From IMG/VR virus record IMGVR_UViG_3300014501_000061, positions 1-26,317 of that record: a stretch of 26,317 nt of DNA. The stretch is one strand, 5' to 3'. The notes below the pieces were generated by a model. That model saw only the letters and a program-made list of their open reading frames with translations, searched no databases and had not been told where the DNA came from. Position numbers and translations under genes: made by a program. Source of the stretch: a virus. This document shows, one piece after another, positions 1-7,513 of the stretch; the first letter of the stretch is position 1; every line of letters starts with the position of its first letter.

Positions 1-215
1 AATAGGAATATTCTCTGAAGGAATACGAGTACCTGTAAATATCCTTACTAGTGAATCAGTAGAAATAGGAATATTATCTGATGGGTTACGGACTCCTGTG
101 AATATCCTTACTGGTGAATCAGTTGGAATAGGAATATTCTCTGAAGGAATACGAGTACCTGTAAATATCCTTACTAGTGAATCAGTTGGAATAGGAATAT
201 TATCTGATGGATTAC
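1..215 (-). repeat. Tandem repeat, 63-bp unit, about 3.4 copies
   Basis: The string AATAGGAATATT recurs at 1, 64, 127 and 190, an exact 63-bp period (21 codons in the minus-strand reading frame). Units 1 and 3 are almost identical, differing only in the last bases. Unit 2 differs from them, and the partial fourth copy begins like unit 2. This gives an A-B-A-B order, a 126-bp higher-order period. The array continues past the window edge. No spacers of variable sequence are present, so it is not a CRISPR array. Confidence 0.95.
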
Positions 216-477
216 CAAAATATTGCCCATAACCGGTTCCCCCACCAGCTTCCATTGCAAGAACATCCCAATCTCCTTCTCGTTCTACTAACCACCCAGA
301 GAATCCAGATTGATTCCATACAGAACTATTAGGCCATGACCATGATGAAAGTCCTATTTGTGGTCTATATGAAATTGGGGTATCAAATGGAAGTGTATCA
401 ATTAAACCGCATGGTATTAGATATTGAAAACGGCCACCATTAATACCTACTGCAAATGATCTATGTTGGATTAACAT
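1..477 (-). CDS. Tail fibre or virion surface protein with 63-nt tandem repeats (partial)
   Basis: The gene starts with ATG at 477, overlapping the TAA of the upstream gene by one base (TAATG), and stays open for 159 codons to the window edge, so its C-terminus is missing. Residues 1 to about 90 are unique and rich in Trp, Gly and Ser. From about residue 93 a 21-residue unit repeats, with a core like NIPIPTDSLVRIFTG. Short repeats in the last gene of a baseplate and surface-protein operon suggest a fibre or adhesin-like virion part, but I do not recognise a named family. The call rests on position, repeats and composition only. Confidence 0.55.
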   Translation of the reverse strand, partial: MLIQHRSFAVGINGGRFQYLIPCGLIDTLPFDTPISYRPQIGLSSWSWPNSSVWNQSGFSGWLVEREGDWDVLAMEAGGGTGYGQYFGNPSDNIPIPTDSLVRIFTGTRIPSENIPIPTDSPVRIFTGVRNPSDNIPISTDSLVRIFTGTRIPSENIPI

Positions 478-917
478 TATCTTTCATCCCATACACAATA
501 AAATGATGTAGGACCATTTGCAGCAATATTCCATAGTACTATACTGTTTTGTACTGGAATTATTAAACCTTTTGGAAAAGACCAAATTATTCCAGAGCCA
601 CCAACTGCCGGAAGGTTTATTCTTCTAAAAAAATTTATTGGTATTGTTGGTGCTGTTCCCCATGCTGTTGCTACTTTACCACTTCCAGCAGGACCATTTC
701 CATCTTCTGCCAAACCAGTTATTGGAGATGTTTGAGATTGACCAATAACAACTGGTCTACCTAAACCAAAAGTACAACTTACTCCTGTTGGATTAAATAT
801 ACTAATGCTTATTACAAGAAGACTTACTTGTGATGAAAATAATTCAAATGCTGCTGAATTAGCAGATACAGTAACTGTATTTGATGTTATAGAATATCTT
901 GATGGGGAATTTAACAT
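477..917 (-). CDS. Virion surface protein, tandem paralogue 1
   Basis: This 146-residue protein is a clear paralogue of the next gene upstream (927-1358). Both share, in order, FGLGRP near residues 50-55, GLAED, FFRRI-LPA, GIIW-FP-GLI-P and a C-terminal VWDE. The composition (small and beta-branched residues, few charges) suits a beta-rich virion decoration or fibre-tip protein. It lies between baseplate genes and a repeat-bearing fibre-like gene and is coupled to that gene by TAATG. Function is inferred from context; I do not recognise a named family. Confidence 0.6.
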   Translation of the reverse strand: MLNSPSRYSITSNTVTVSANSAAFELFSSQVSLLVISISIFNPTGVSCTFGLGRPVVIGQSQTSPITGLAEDGNGPAGSGKVATAWGTAPTIPINFFRRINLPAVGGSGIIWSFPKGLIIPVQNSIVLWNIAANGPTSFYCVWDER

Positions 918-926
918 TTTTCACGG

Positions 927-1358
927 TTACTCATCCCATACTACATATACATCACTAGCTACAGTTAATGTTATATTCCATATGACTATATTACCAGATA
1001 TTGGAACTATTAGTCCTCTAGGAAAGGTCCATATTATTCCTGTTCCTACTGTTGCAGGAAGATCAATTCTTCTAAAAAATTGTGTTGGTGCTGTAGGATA
1101 TGTTGTTGTCCATGCTAGACAAGATGTTGTAGAAGCTGCTGGTGCCGATGAATCTTCGGCCAATCCTGCAACGGCTGATGTTGCACCAACACCGACTGCT
1201 GCGGGTCTTCCTAAACCAAAAGTTTGAGTTGTTGCAGATGCAGAAAAAATACCAACTTCAAGAATAGTTGCTCTAATTCCTGATGTTGTTATAATTGTAA
1301 AACATGCATTAGCAGCAGTAAAGATTGATGTTCTTCCTGCAATTGAATAAATTGACAT
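927..1358 (-). CDS. Virion surface protein, tandem paralogue 2
   Basis: This 143-residue protein starts MSIYSIAGRTSIF and shares the FGLGRP, GLAED, FFRRIDLPA, GIIWTFPRGLIVP and VWDE blocks with the gene at 477-917, so the pair arose by tandem duplication. The N-terminal 45 residues diverge most. It lies in the same operon, with 9 nt between it and its paralogue and 9 nt to the gene before it. It has no signal peptide or membrane segment. It is probably a beta-rich virion component; its exact role is unknown. Confidence 0.6.
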   Translation of the reverse strand: MSIYSIAGRTSIFTAANACFTIITTSGIRATILEVGIFSASATTQTFGLGRPAAVGVGATSAVAGLAEDSSAPAASTTSCLAWTTTYPTAPTQFFRRIDLPATVGTGIIWTFPRGLIVPISGNIVIWNITLTVASDVYVVWDE

Positions 1359-1367
1359 ATCAAACCT

Positions 1368-2198
1368 TTAGTTTATAGTAATTGTTACAGTTTGTGTTAA
1401 CTGATCTCCAGAAATTAATGTTGGGGGAGAAGGTTCTGCCGATTCGAAAGGCATTACACCACCACCAACTGATAATCCAGAACCAAATACAGCTTCAACG
1501 TTAATTGTATCTGTTCCTGTAGCAGAGAATACTTTTTGTAAAGTATATGTTGTTGCTGCTGCTGCATGAGCAAATGTTCCTAGAGCACGAGTAAATCCGT
1601 TAGCTGCAAGTTCGTTTGCAAGTACAGTGTCTGCTGATGTAGGTGCTGTTGTATTTGCTGTAACAGCTAACCACATAGCAGGTGCCTGTCCTGGAAGAAC
1701 TTGATATTGTGTTAAAGCCGCTGGTGTTGTTGCAACTCCTAAGTTGTTTGCATAATACCATTGATCAACAAGCAATACTGTTGTATTAGATGAAAGAATT
1801 ATTCCAAATGCAATTGATCCACCACCAGTCGAATTGGCCCCTGCTGCTACAATTGCTCCAGCAATACCTTTTACAGTAGCATTTGATACAGGAAATGTAG
1901 CTCCTGTATTAATTAGTGCTGTAGAATTACAAGATGTAGCAATACCCAACATAGATGTTACTGCTGCTGGACCTCCACCCATTGCTGATGATTGCCAATC
2001 TCTACGATTAGTTGGTGGTGTTGCAGTATCAGTAGTTAGATTTTTACGCCAACCAGATGTATAAATTAATGTGTCACCATCTCTAGTAATTTCAGCAAGA
2101 AAATGAGAACGAACTGATGGAGTATCATATCCTACAAAAGAACTTATTTGAGTTTTATCTGAATGTTTATATTGTGGAAGGTCTTTATATGTTAACAT
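1368..2198 (-). CDS. Predicted virion structural protein, unknown family
   Basis: A 276-residue protein rich in Ala, Thr, Gly and Ser. The N-terminal 70 residues are polar; a low-complexity, beta-prone region follows (about 75-240), ending in a short TQTVTITIN tail. No catalytic motif is visible. ATG at 2198 overlaps the preceding TAA (GGAATAATG), with a GAGG ribosome binding site inside the end of the preceding gene. Its place in the baseplate and surface-protein operon makes a virion role likely. No known family is recognised. Confidence 0.55.
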   Translation of the reverse strand: MLTYKDLPQYKHSDKTQISSFVGYDTPSVRSHFLAEITRDGDTLIYTSGWRKNLTTDTATPPTNRRDWQSSAMGGGPAAVTSMLGIATSCNSTALINTGATFPVSNATVKGIAGAIVAAGANSTGGGSIAFGIILSSNTTVLLVDQWYYANNLGVATTPAALTQYQVLPGQAPAMWLAVTANTTAPTSADTVLANELAANGFTRALGTFAHAAAATTYTLQKVFSATGTDTINVEAVFGSGLSVGGGVMPFESAEPSPPTLISGDQLTQTVTITIN

Positions 2199-2563
2199 TA
2201 TTCCTCTACCTTGAAAAATTCTTTTAATGCCTTTTCTATTTCTGGTTCTCCAAGGACAGATATATCTGTAAAATTATCTGGATGGGCACAATGAGTGAGA
2301 GTTTTTGTAGCAAGATACCATGCTACTACTTGTTCACGAGTTCTAGGCCATACTTCTCCCTTTCGTTCGAAATGAGCCTGAACATCAACAATTTCTGATT
2401 CTGGAAGATTTACAGTTACTGTGGTAGCTTTATCAAGTTGAACCTTTCTCAACCAAGTTCCATCATGAGAAAGTTTAACAGAACTACCAGTTTTCTCTTC
2501 CTCTGTAATATTTGGGTATTTTTCCCAATCATAATAGGCTTTGGTATGTATAACTATAAGCAT
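2198..2563 (-). CDS. Small protein of the baseplate operon, unknown
   Basis: A 121-residue soluble protein with mixed charge, an acidic C-terminus (KEFFKVEE) and no recognised motif. It starts at ATG 2563, 13 nt downstream of the predicted late transcription start, with GAGG at the very 5' end of that short leader. It sits just downstream of the gp5-like spike gene (stop at 2585) and is coupled by TAATG to the next structural gene. A tail-assembly or virion role is inferred from location alone. Confidence 0.5.
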   Translation of the reverse strand: MLIVIHTKAYYDWEKYPNITEEEKTGSSVKLSHDGTWLRKVQLDKATTVTVNLPESEIVDVQAHFERKGEVWPRTREQVVAWYLATKTLTHCAHPDNFTDISVLGEPEIEKALKEFFKVEE

Positions 2564-2576
2564 TAATTTAATCCTC

Positions 2577-2589
2577 TTATATATTTATG
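2577..2589 (-). promoter_or_regulatory. Late promoter motif CATAAATATATAA
   Basis: Minus strand CATAAATA (2589 to 2582) matches the T4 late promoter TATAAATA at 7 of 8 positions. With T4 geometry (last A at -6) transcription would start at 2576, exactly at the GAGG ribosome binding site of the gene starting at 2563. The motif overlaps the stop codon of the gp5-like gene. The same CATAAATATA string occurs upstream of the gene starting at 6899. Confidence 0.55.
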
Positions 2590-3541
2590 ATTGAATCACA
2601 CTTGGAATAACAAGAACATTCCCGTTATCTTGTGGAATTTCTACCGTAAATGATGTATCGGTGTTTGGATTTCCTTGTTGTACCTGTACTCCGGGAGGAT
2701 TTTCTTGTATAATTGGAGCAGATAAAATAATCTTAATTGAAGAAATTAAACTTAGAACTCCAGTTGATATAATATTCATAAATCCTTTAACTATCAATTG
2801 ACAATTTTGTTTAACAGTAATATTACAATCTTGGTTTACTGTCATATCACAATTTCCATTAACATCAATTTTTGCATTTCCTATAACTGTTACATTAAGA
2901 TTTCCTTTAACATATAAAGTTTTATCTTTTACAACAATTTCAAAGCTTTGATCAACACATTTATCTACCTTTTGCCCATCTTGATTGATTTCTGTATAAG
3001 TTCCTTTTTGATGATATATCCTTATTCTTTCATGACTAGGTGTATCATCAACTTCAATTACATGTCCTTGTGTAGAAGTTAAAACTTTATTATGAGGATA
3101 TTTTGCCTGATATGAAGAAGGCGGTTCTGGACCAACTAAATCATCTTGGATAGTATTAGTTCCGGTTGCAAGCTGACTTACATCAGAATTTCCTTGTGTC
3201 ATAGCAGGAATGCTACCCATAATAACAGGCATCTGGGCCTCATGTCCATCTGCAAAGAAACCAAATACAGTAGTTCCTAAAAGTATGCCGGTAGGAGATA
3301 TTCCGATACCACCATTCTGACTTGTTCCCTGACCCATTACAGGATAGAGAGTTCCACTATTAACTGGTTGAATAATCCATGCCCATACTAACATATCAGT
3401 AGGTAACATGGTCATATCTTGGGTATGCCAATTATATGCTCTAACCTGAAGTCTTCCTAACTGCATAGGATCATTGATGTTTTCAACAACACCAATAAAC
3501 CAAGCAAATCCTTCCATTCCTGCTTTTTTTGTAGTAGCCAT
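2585..3541 (-). CDS. 5: Baseplate central spike, gp5-like, without lysozyme domain
   Basis: A 318-residue protein. Residues 10-120 look like the gp5/VgrG N-terminal OB fold (GFAWFIGVVENINDPMQLGR, then VFGFFADGHEAQMPVIMGSIP). Residues about 195-290 are short beta-strand repeats with periodic V and N residues (LYVKGNLNVTV, AKIDVNGNCDMTV, CNITVKQNCQLIV), typical of the triple-stranded beta-helix needle. T4 gp5 is about 575 residues because a lysozyme domain lies between these parts; it is absent here. The start overlaps the stop of the gp27-like gene (TAATG), and gp5 sits on gp27 in the T4 hub, so the neighbour supports the call. Confidence 0.85.
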   Translation of the reverse strand: MATTKKAGMEGFAWFIGVVENINDPMQLGRLQVRAYNWHTQDMTMLPTDMLVWAWIIQPVNSGTLYPVMGQGTSQNGGIGISPTGILLGTTVFGFFADGHEAQMPVIMGSIPAMTQGNSDVSQLATGTNTIQDDLVGPEPPSSYQAKYPHNKVLTSTQGHVIEVDDTPSHERIRIYHQKGTYTEINQDGQKVDKCVDQSFEIVVKDKTLYVKGNLNVTVIGNAKIDVNGNCDMTVNQDCNITVKQNCQLIVKGFMNIISTGVLSLISSIKIILSAPIIQENPPGVQVQQGNPNTDTSFTVEIPQDNGNVLVIPSVIQS

Positions 3542-4887
3542 TATTGATAGGTTCCTCTAGCAACAGTAGGAATAGCAGTATATTTTGTTCCCGATGCTGA
3601 TATCATGATAATATGTTTCATTCTAGTGATTAAGTAATTTCCATTGGTTAATGGTTCTGGTGTACTAGCTGGTGTTCCAGTTAATCCTGTTACCTGAATC
3701 ATATTAATTCCAATTATATCACCACAACATACTGCCGAATCACCAAAAATATAAAGGTCATAGGAAGAGGTTATATTAGGTGCAAGAAATCCAAATTTAT
3801 TAGGAAGAAATTGCTGGATAAAAGTATCTGGTTTTGTTTTATCTGATATATTATATCTGTTATCTCCAACATCTTGACCGTATAGTTGTAAATCAGCATT
3901 AGGAATTGAACGAACATTATCTGAACCAGATGTTCCGAGATTAACAAATTCTGGAAATGAACTTCCAACATAGGATGTTGGAGTCAGAGTTTTGGTACTC
4001 CATTCATATGATTCAAGCGTTCCTTTATAAGCACCTGTTTTAATAGCATCCATGACATTAAACTGTTGATTAACTACATAATCTTCTATCTGCCATGGAG
4101 CAAGTACCGATTCAAGAGTATCAGTTATAGCTGTTCTTTTCCAATATTGTCTTGGAGAAGGAGTATTTAAGAATAGGTCTTCAATAGTAAGAAAATTGAA
4201 TCCACGTTTATTTTCAAAAAATACAAATGAAGATGATAGCTGATTAAGAGAAGATGCTCGACAACGAAGTATATCAATCATAGTAAACGGATTTACTCTA
4301 GGACACATGATTTGTTGTGGACCCTGTGTAGGATAGATATTTTTTGACTTAGTAGTTTTAAGATTATTTTTTAAGATATCAATTATCATTTGGTCTATAG
4401 TTGTTTGATAACCTTTTTCAACTGTGGTTGTCAGATTAATTAAGAATTCTTGAGAACAACATTTCAATGTATATCTCTGTTTTTGATTCTGAACATCTAT
4501 CTTAAGGTCTGTAACTGCATAAACATACATTCTACAGTTAAACGACTCTGATTCCCCTGGAGTTTGAAATGAAATATCAATGTATTCCTTACCAACAATC
4601 GGAAATGTTTTTAATAGATTTAATCCATCAATCATATGAATATCAGCAATCATGGTAGGACGGAAAAGGTCTTCCATTATAATCATGGTTTCAACTTGGG
4701 CAGCTATACCAATTTGAGCAGATTTATCAATAGCAGTCATCTGCAATTTGGTTATAGTTACATCACCAACTTGAAGTGATGTACTTCCTGTTTGGGTAAC
4801 AGTAGTTGGTATTGATGGTGGTGGCGATTGTGGTGTAAGTACACCAACAGGCGTCTGTGGTATGTTTAACGGAATTGTAATTGCCAT
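3541..4887 (-). CDS. 27: Baseplate hub protein, gp27-like
   Basis: A 448-residue protein. After a Pro- and Thr-rich N-terminal 35 residues comes a region typical of tail hub proteins (IIMEDLFRPTMIADIHMIDG, then PIVGKEYIDISFQTPGESES), consistent with the tube-like domains of T4 gp27 (391 residues). It lies between gp53 and the gp5-like spike and is translationally coupled to gp5. It would form the trimeric ring joining spike and tail tube. The T4 number is inferred from domain style and context rather than a full alignment. Confidence 0.65.
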   Translation of the reverse strand: MAITIPLNIPQTPVGVLTPQSPPPSIPTTVTQTGSTSLQVGDVTITKLQMTAIDKSAQIGIAAQVETMIIMEDLFRPTMIADIHMIDGLNLLKTFPIVGKEYIDISFQTPGESESFNCRMYVYAVTDLKIDVQNQKQRYTLKCCSQEFLINLTTTVEKGYQTTIDQMIIDILKNNLKTTKSKNIYPTQGPQQIMCPRVNPFTMIDILRCRASSLNQLSSSFVFFENKRGFNFLTIEDLFLNTPSPRQYWKRTAITDTLESVLAPWQIEDYVVNQQFNVMDAIKTGAYKGTLESYEWSTKTLTPTSYVGSSFPEFVNLGTSGSDNVRSIPNADLQLYGQDVGDNRYNISDKTKPDTFIQQFLPNKFGFLAPNITSSYDLYIFGDSAVCCGDIIGINMIQVTGLTGTPASTPEPLTNGNYLITRMKHIIMISASGTKYTAIPTVARGTYQ

Positions 4888-4891
4888 AATA

Positions 4892-5764
4892 TTAAGATGC
4901 TAATGCTTGTGATATTAGAGTTTGTATTGCCTGTGTATACGTATTACTTAGTAGTTTAATATATGATTTATTTTGATTAATTAATTGTTCATAATCATAT
5001 GCAGTTGTAGGAGAATAATAGATTAATTGATCTGCTGGTATTACAGGTGTTTCCGAAATAACAATTATAGAAGATGCTGTATTACCAGTAAAGTCTGTTA
5101 TACTTTGGATAGTATAATTATTACCAACACTAAAATCCCCACCAACACTAATATTCTTTATATTAATCTGAGTGGTATTTGCATAACATACCTCGGCTGT
5201 AGATGCTGAATCATTTGTATCATAAATGATATCACCAACCGCAAATGGAGTAACATTTGAAGTATATACCAATTGTTGGTACATATTAGTTGTTACTTCA
5301 ATATCTTTCTGCTTTCTAGTATAACCTATAATCATATTTCCTGGTTGAATAATAGGAGTCCAGAATTGTTTTACATCTTCAGAATAACTATTATATGTAC
5401 TTACACTTATTCCATTGGAACTATTATACCAATTAGTAGACCAGTTAATTATCTTAGTCTGGGCAAATGCAAGAGAGCCATATTTTTCTGTAATATATTC
5501 TATAAGTCTATCTTGATTCAATGGCCAACCATAATAAGGATCAACTATATCATTAATCAAATAAATGATGATGTCACAAGTAGGATCACCATAATAATCT
5601 TGGGCTAATTTCTGGGCAGTTAATCCATCTGGAATAGTATAGGGAAAGTAATCTTCGAATTGTTCTTTTATCTGATTCTTAAAGACTACTCTAGTCAATA
5701 AGTTTATTGATGGATAACCTTCATAGGTAATTTGAGGAAATTTTGTAAAATAAAAGTTACTCAT
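4892..5764 (-). CDS. 53: Baseplate wedge protein gp53
   Basis: A 290-residue protein starting MSNFYFTKFP. Residues about 20-105 carry the gp53 signature: YFPYTIPDGLTAQKLAQDYY followed by GDPTCDIIIYLINDIVDPYY and GWPLNQDRLIEYITEKYGS, the LysM-like fold of the wedge protein. T4 gp53 is 196 residues; the extra C-terminal part (about 145-290) looks beta-rich and may be an added domain. A longer open frame to 5794 exists, but ATG 5764 overlaps the upstream stop by 8 nt (ATGAGTAA) and starts the conserved region, so I use it. Confidence 0.85.
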   Translation of the reverse strand: MSNFYFTKFPQITYEGYPSINLLTRVVFKNQIKEQFEDYFPYTIPDGLTAQKLAQDYYGDPTCDIIIYLINDIVDPYYGWPLNQDRLIEYITEKYGSLAFAQTKIINWSTNWYNSSNGISVSTYNSYSEDVKQFWTPIIQPGNMIIGYTRKQKDIEVTTNMYQQLVYTSNVTPFAVGDIIYDTNDSASTAEVCYANTTQINIKNISVGGDFSVGNNYTIQSITDFTGNTASSIIVISETPVIPADQLIYYSPTTAYDYEQLINQNKSYIKLLSNTYTQAIQTLISQALAS

Positions 5765-6899
5765 TTTGTGTTCCTGTTCCATCAAATAATACATTAGAAT
5801 CGTCAGCAGTACTCAATGATCCCTCGGCAGTTGTTGCTTCATCAATACTGATAAATGCTATATTTCGTTGTGAAGAATAAACTGAACTTCTCAAAAATAA
5901 TTCTGTTTCAAGTAATTGAATTGTTATTTGGATATGTGTAGGAGCCTTAGTTCCAACGAAGAATGCTGGTTGTCCTGCACCAACTGGAACAGCAGCAAAT
6001 CCAGTTATAACACATGGTTTAAAAGTGTATAGGTATTTTTGGGTTCCAATAAATTCAGGAAAAACTATATCAGGATATTTTAATAGAACTCCGCCATCTG
6101 TATCTGGAAGCATATGAAATTTAAATTCATTTACAATATTCATTATAAGATTACTATCTTTAGCAGATTTGGGGGCAACCATCCATGAAAAATTATGTGA
6201 TCTAAGTGCTGGTGCTTTGAATGCAACTGTAGTATTTGGGTTTAATATTGTTCCAAATATATTTTGAACAGAATCAGCAGCAAGACCAGCTTCAAATAAT
6301 CCTCCAATTTTTGATAATGCTGAAGCAGCAAAATAAGCTGCGGTTCTTGTTTTTAGTTTTGCTATATCATCTATTGATAAAGATTTTGCATATGGTGTAA
6401 GTGTCCCTGGATTCCAAGCATTATTAACAGCAGATGAAATACCATTTTTTATATCATCCCACCAACCACCAACTGTCCAATCCGAACGTGATGCAACACT
6501 ATTTTGTTCTTGTGCAATTTGATCGGCCATAAATCCGGGTTGATATTGATCATATCCAATAGTATATTGATCAATAATTCCATCTGGAATAGGCATGAAA
6601 ATAGTATTACCAGTTGATTGAAATTTAGTAGGAACAGACAAAGACTCTTTATGATATTCATAAAATGAAAAGGCAATTCTAATTTCACCAGTAGCTAATT
6701 CTGGAGGATAAACTAAAACACCACCAGCCCCGCCGGTTATTGAAGGTGGAATAACAGAAGGAACAACTGATGGAATTTCAGTTACACCACCACCGGGTGG
6801 GGTAGTATCAACAGGATTGCTAGGTCCAAATGGATTTGGAGTAACAGGATTGCTAGGTCCGGTAGTTTTTGGAAATGTAATTGGGTCTACTAGTGACAT
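5757..6899 (-). CDS. 48: Baseplate tail-tube cap or junction protein, gp48-like
   Basis: A 380-residue protein. Residues 1-60 are Pro, Gly and Thr rich. Residues about 215-345 read like a tail-tube-fold domain of the gp48/gp54 class (FKAPALRSHNFSWMVAPKSA, NIVNEFKFHMLPDTDGG, FKPCVITGFAAVPVGAG, PTHIQITIQLLETEL). T4 gp48 and gp54 start tube polymerisation on the baseplate. It is first in the minus-strand baseplate operon, just upstream of gp53. Whether it corresponds to gp48 or gp54 cannot be settled by eye; a second tube-fold protein is at 8087-8857. Confidence 0.7.
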   Translation of the reverse strand: MSLVDPITFPKTTGPSNPVTPNPFGPSNPVDTTPPGGGVTEIPSVVPSVIPPSITGGAGGVLVYPPELATGEIRIAFSFYEYHKESLSVPTKFQSTGNTIFMPIPDGIIDQYTIGYDQYQPGFMADQIAQEQNSVASRSDWTVGGWWDDIKNGISSAVNNAWNPGTLTPYAKSLSIDDIAKLKTRTAAYFAASALSKIGGLFEAGLAADSVQNIFGTILNPNTTVAFKAPALRSHNFSWMVAPKSAKDSNLIMNIVNEFKFHMLPDTDGGVLLKYPDIVFPEFIGTQKYLYTFKPCVITGFAAVPVGAGQPAFFVGTKAPTHIQITIQLLETELFLRSSVYSSQRNIAFISIDEATTAEGSLSTADDSNVLFDGTGTQNE

Positions 6900-6907
6900 A
6901 TTTCTCT

Positions 6908-6922
6908 CTAAATATATTTATG
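6908..6922. promoter_or_regulatory. Divergent late promoter on palindrome TAAATATATTTA
   Basis: Only 20 bp separate the divergent genes starting at 6899 and 6920. They contain a perfect 12-bp palindrome (6909-6920). On the plus strand CTAAATA (6908-6914) ends 6 nt before the gp4 ATG, so T4-type initiation would begin at the start codon itself. On the minus strand CATAAATA (6922 to 6915) predicts a start at 6909 and a 10-nt leader AGAGAGAAAT before the gp48-like ATG. One symmetric element may serve both operons. Confidence 0.55.
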
Positions 6923-7360
6923 AAAACATACAAGGGGTTCTTTCAACCAGTCCATCCTGAAAAATATAAAGGAAATGTACATAATATTGTTTATCGGTCA
7001 GGATGGGAAGCACGTTTTATGTTATGGTTGGATAAAAGAGATGATGTATTAGAATGGTCTTCGGAAGAAATAATCATTCCTTATCGAGACCCTACTGATG
7101 GCCGTTTACGTCGTTATTTTCCTGATTTCCTTGTAACAAAAAAGGGTAAAGAAGGGAATATCGAGACAGTTCTTATTGAAATAAAACCAGATAAAGAAAC
7201 CAAAATGCCAGATAAGCCAGCAAAGATAACTAAACACTATTGGAATAAAGTTGCCATCTATGCAATTAATCAAAAAAAATGGGAATCGGCTGATAAATGG
7301 TGTAAAGAAAAAGGTTATAAATTTATCATTATGACTGAACATGATCTTTTTGTTAAATAA
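6920..7360 (+). CDS. 4: Head completion nuclease gp4
   Basis: A 146-residue protein matching T4 gp4 (also called gp50): HNIVYRSGWEARFMLWLDKR, then VLEWSSEEIIIPYRDPTDGR and RRYFPDFLV, and VLIEIKPDKETKMP. The PDF...EIK arrangement is the TnsA/PD-(D/E)XK nuclease core, with Asp and Glu-X-Lys present. In T4 the protein completes the DNA-filled head before tail joining. The start at 6920 is chosen because the conserved protein begins there; an upstream in-frame ATG (6881) lies inside the divergent gene. No ribosome binding site is visible, consistent with a leaderless late mRNA. Confidence 0.9.
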   Translation: MKTYKGFFQPVHPEKYKGNVHNIVYRSGWEARFMLWLDKRDDVLEWSSEEIIIPYRDPTDGRLRRYFPDFLVTKKGKEGNIETVLIEIKPDKETKMPDKPAKITKHYWNKVAIYAINQKKWESADKWCKEKGYKFIIMTEHDLFVK

Positions 7361-7363
7361 ATA
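7356..7363 (+). promoter_or_regulatory. Late promoter motif AATAAATA
   Basis: AATAAATA matches TATAAATA at 7 of 8 positions and overlaps the end of the gp4 gene. Its last A is 7 nt upstream of the A of the ATG at 7370, so the predicted transcript has essentially no leader. Short AT-rich motifs are common in this genome, so a chance match is possible. Confidence 0.4.
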
Positions 7364-7369
7364 CTATTA

Positions 7370-7513
7370 ATGGATTCAAATAAACATGTTGGTAAGCCAT
7401 GTGCTAAGTGTGGTGGAAATATAATTCCTCTAAGCAAAGGCGGAAAACATCATCCATCTAATTTACAAATTTTAACTGCTTACGAAAACCTTTCTAAAGG
7501 GGATTCATTATAA
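7370..7513 (+). CDS. Mini HNH-endonuclease-like protein or remnant, 47 aa
   Basis: ATG at 7370 opens a 47-codon frame; its TAA overlaps the next ATG (TAATG at 7511-7515). The protein has a CAKC knuckle and then IIPLSKGGKHHPSNLQIL and ENLSKGD, which matches the second half of HNH nucleases (consensus DHIIPLSKGG...NLQ.L...N.SKG). The catalytic Asp-His pair is replaced by Gly-Asn (CGGNIIP), and the usual N-terminal part is absent. It is therefore probably inactive as a nuclease: either a decayed homing endonuclease kept as a zinc-binding peptide, or a pseudogene. Confidence 0.65.
   Translation: MDSNKHVGKPCAKCGGNIIPLSKGGKHHPSNLQILTAYENLSKGDSL

Noticed and set aside
1-215. CRISPR array
   Set aside because: The repeats are contiguous, in frame, and have no unique spacers. 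They are protein-coding tandem repeats.
805-1227. Plus-strand open frame of 140 codons
   Set aside because: It is antisense to two paralogous, well-supported minus-strand genes, and its composition mirrors theirs.
5027-5608. Plus-strand frames opposite gp53
   Set aside because: They lie entirely antisense to the conserved gp53 gene and have no motif or initiation signal.
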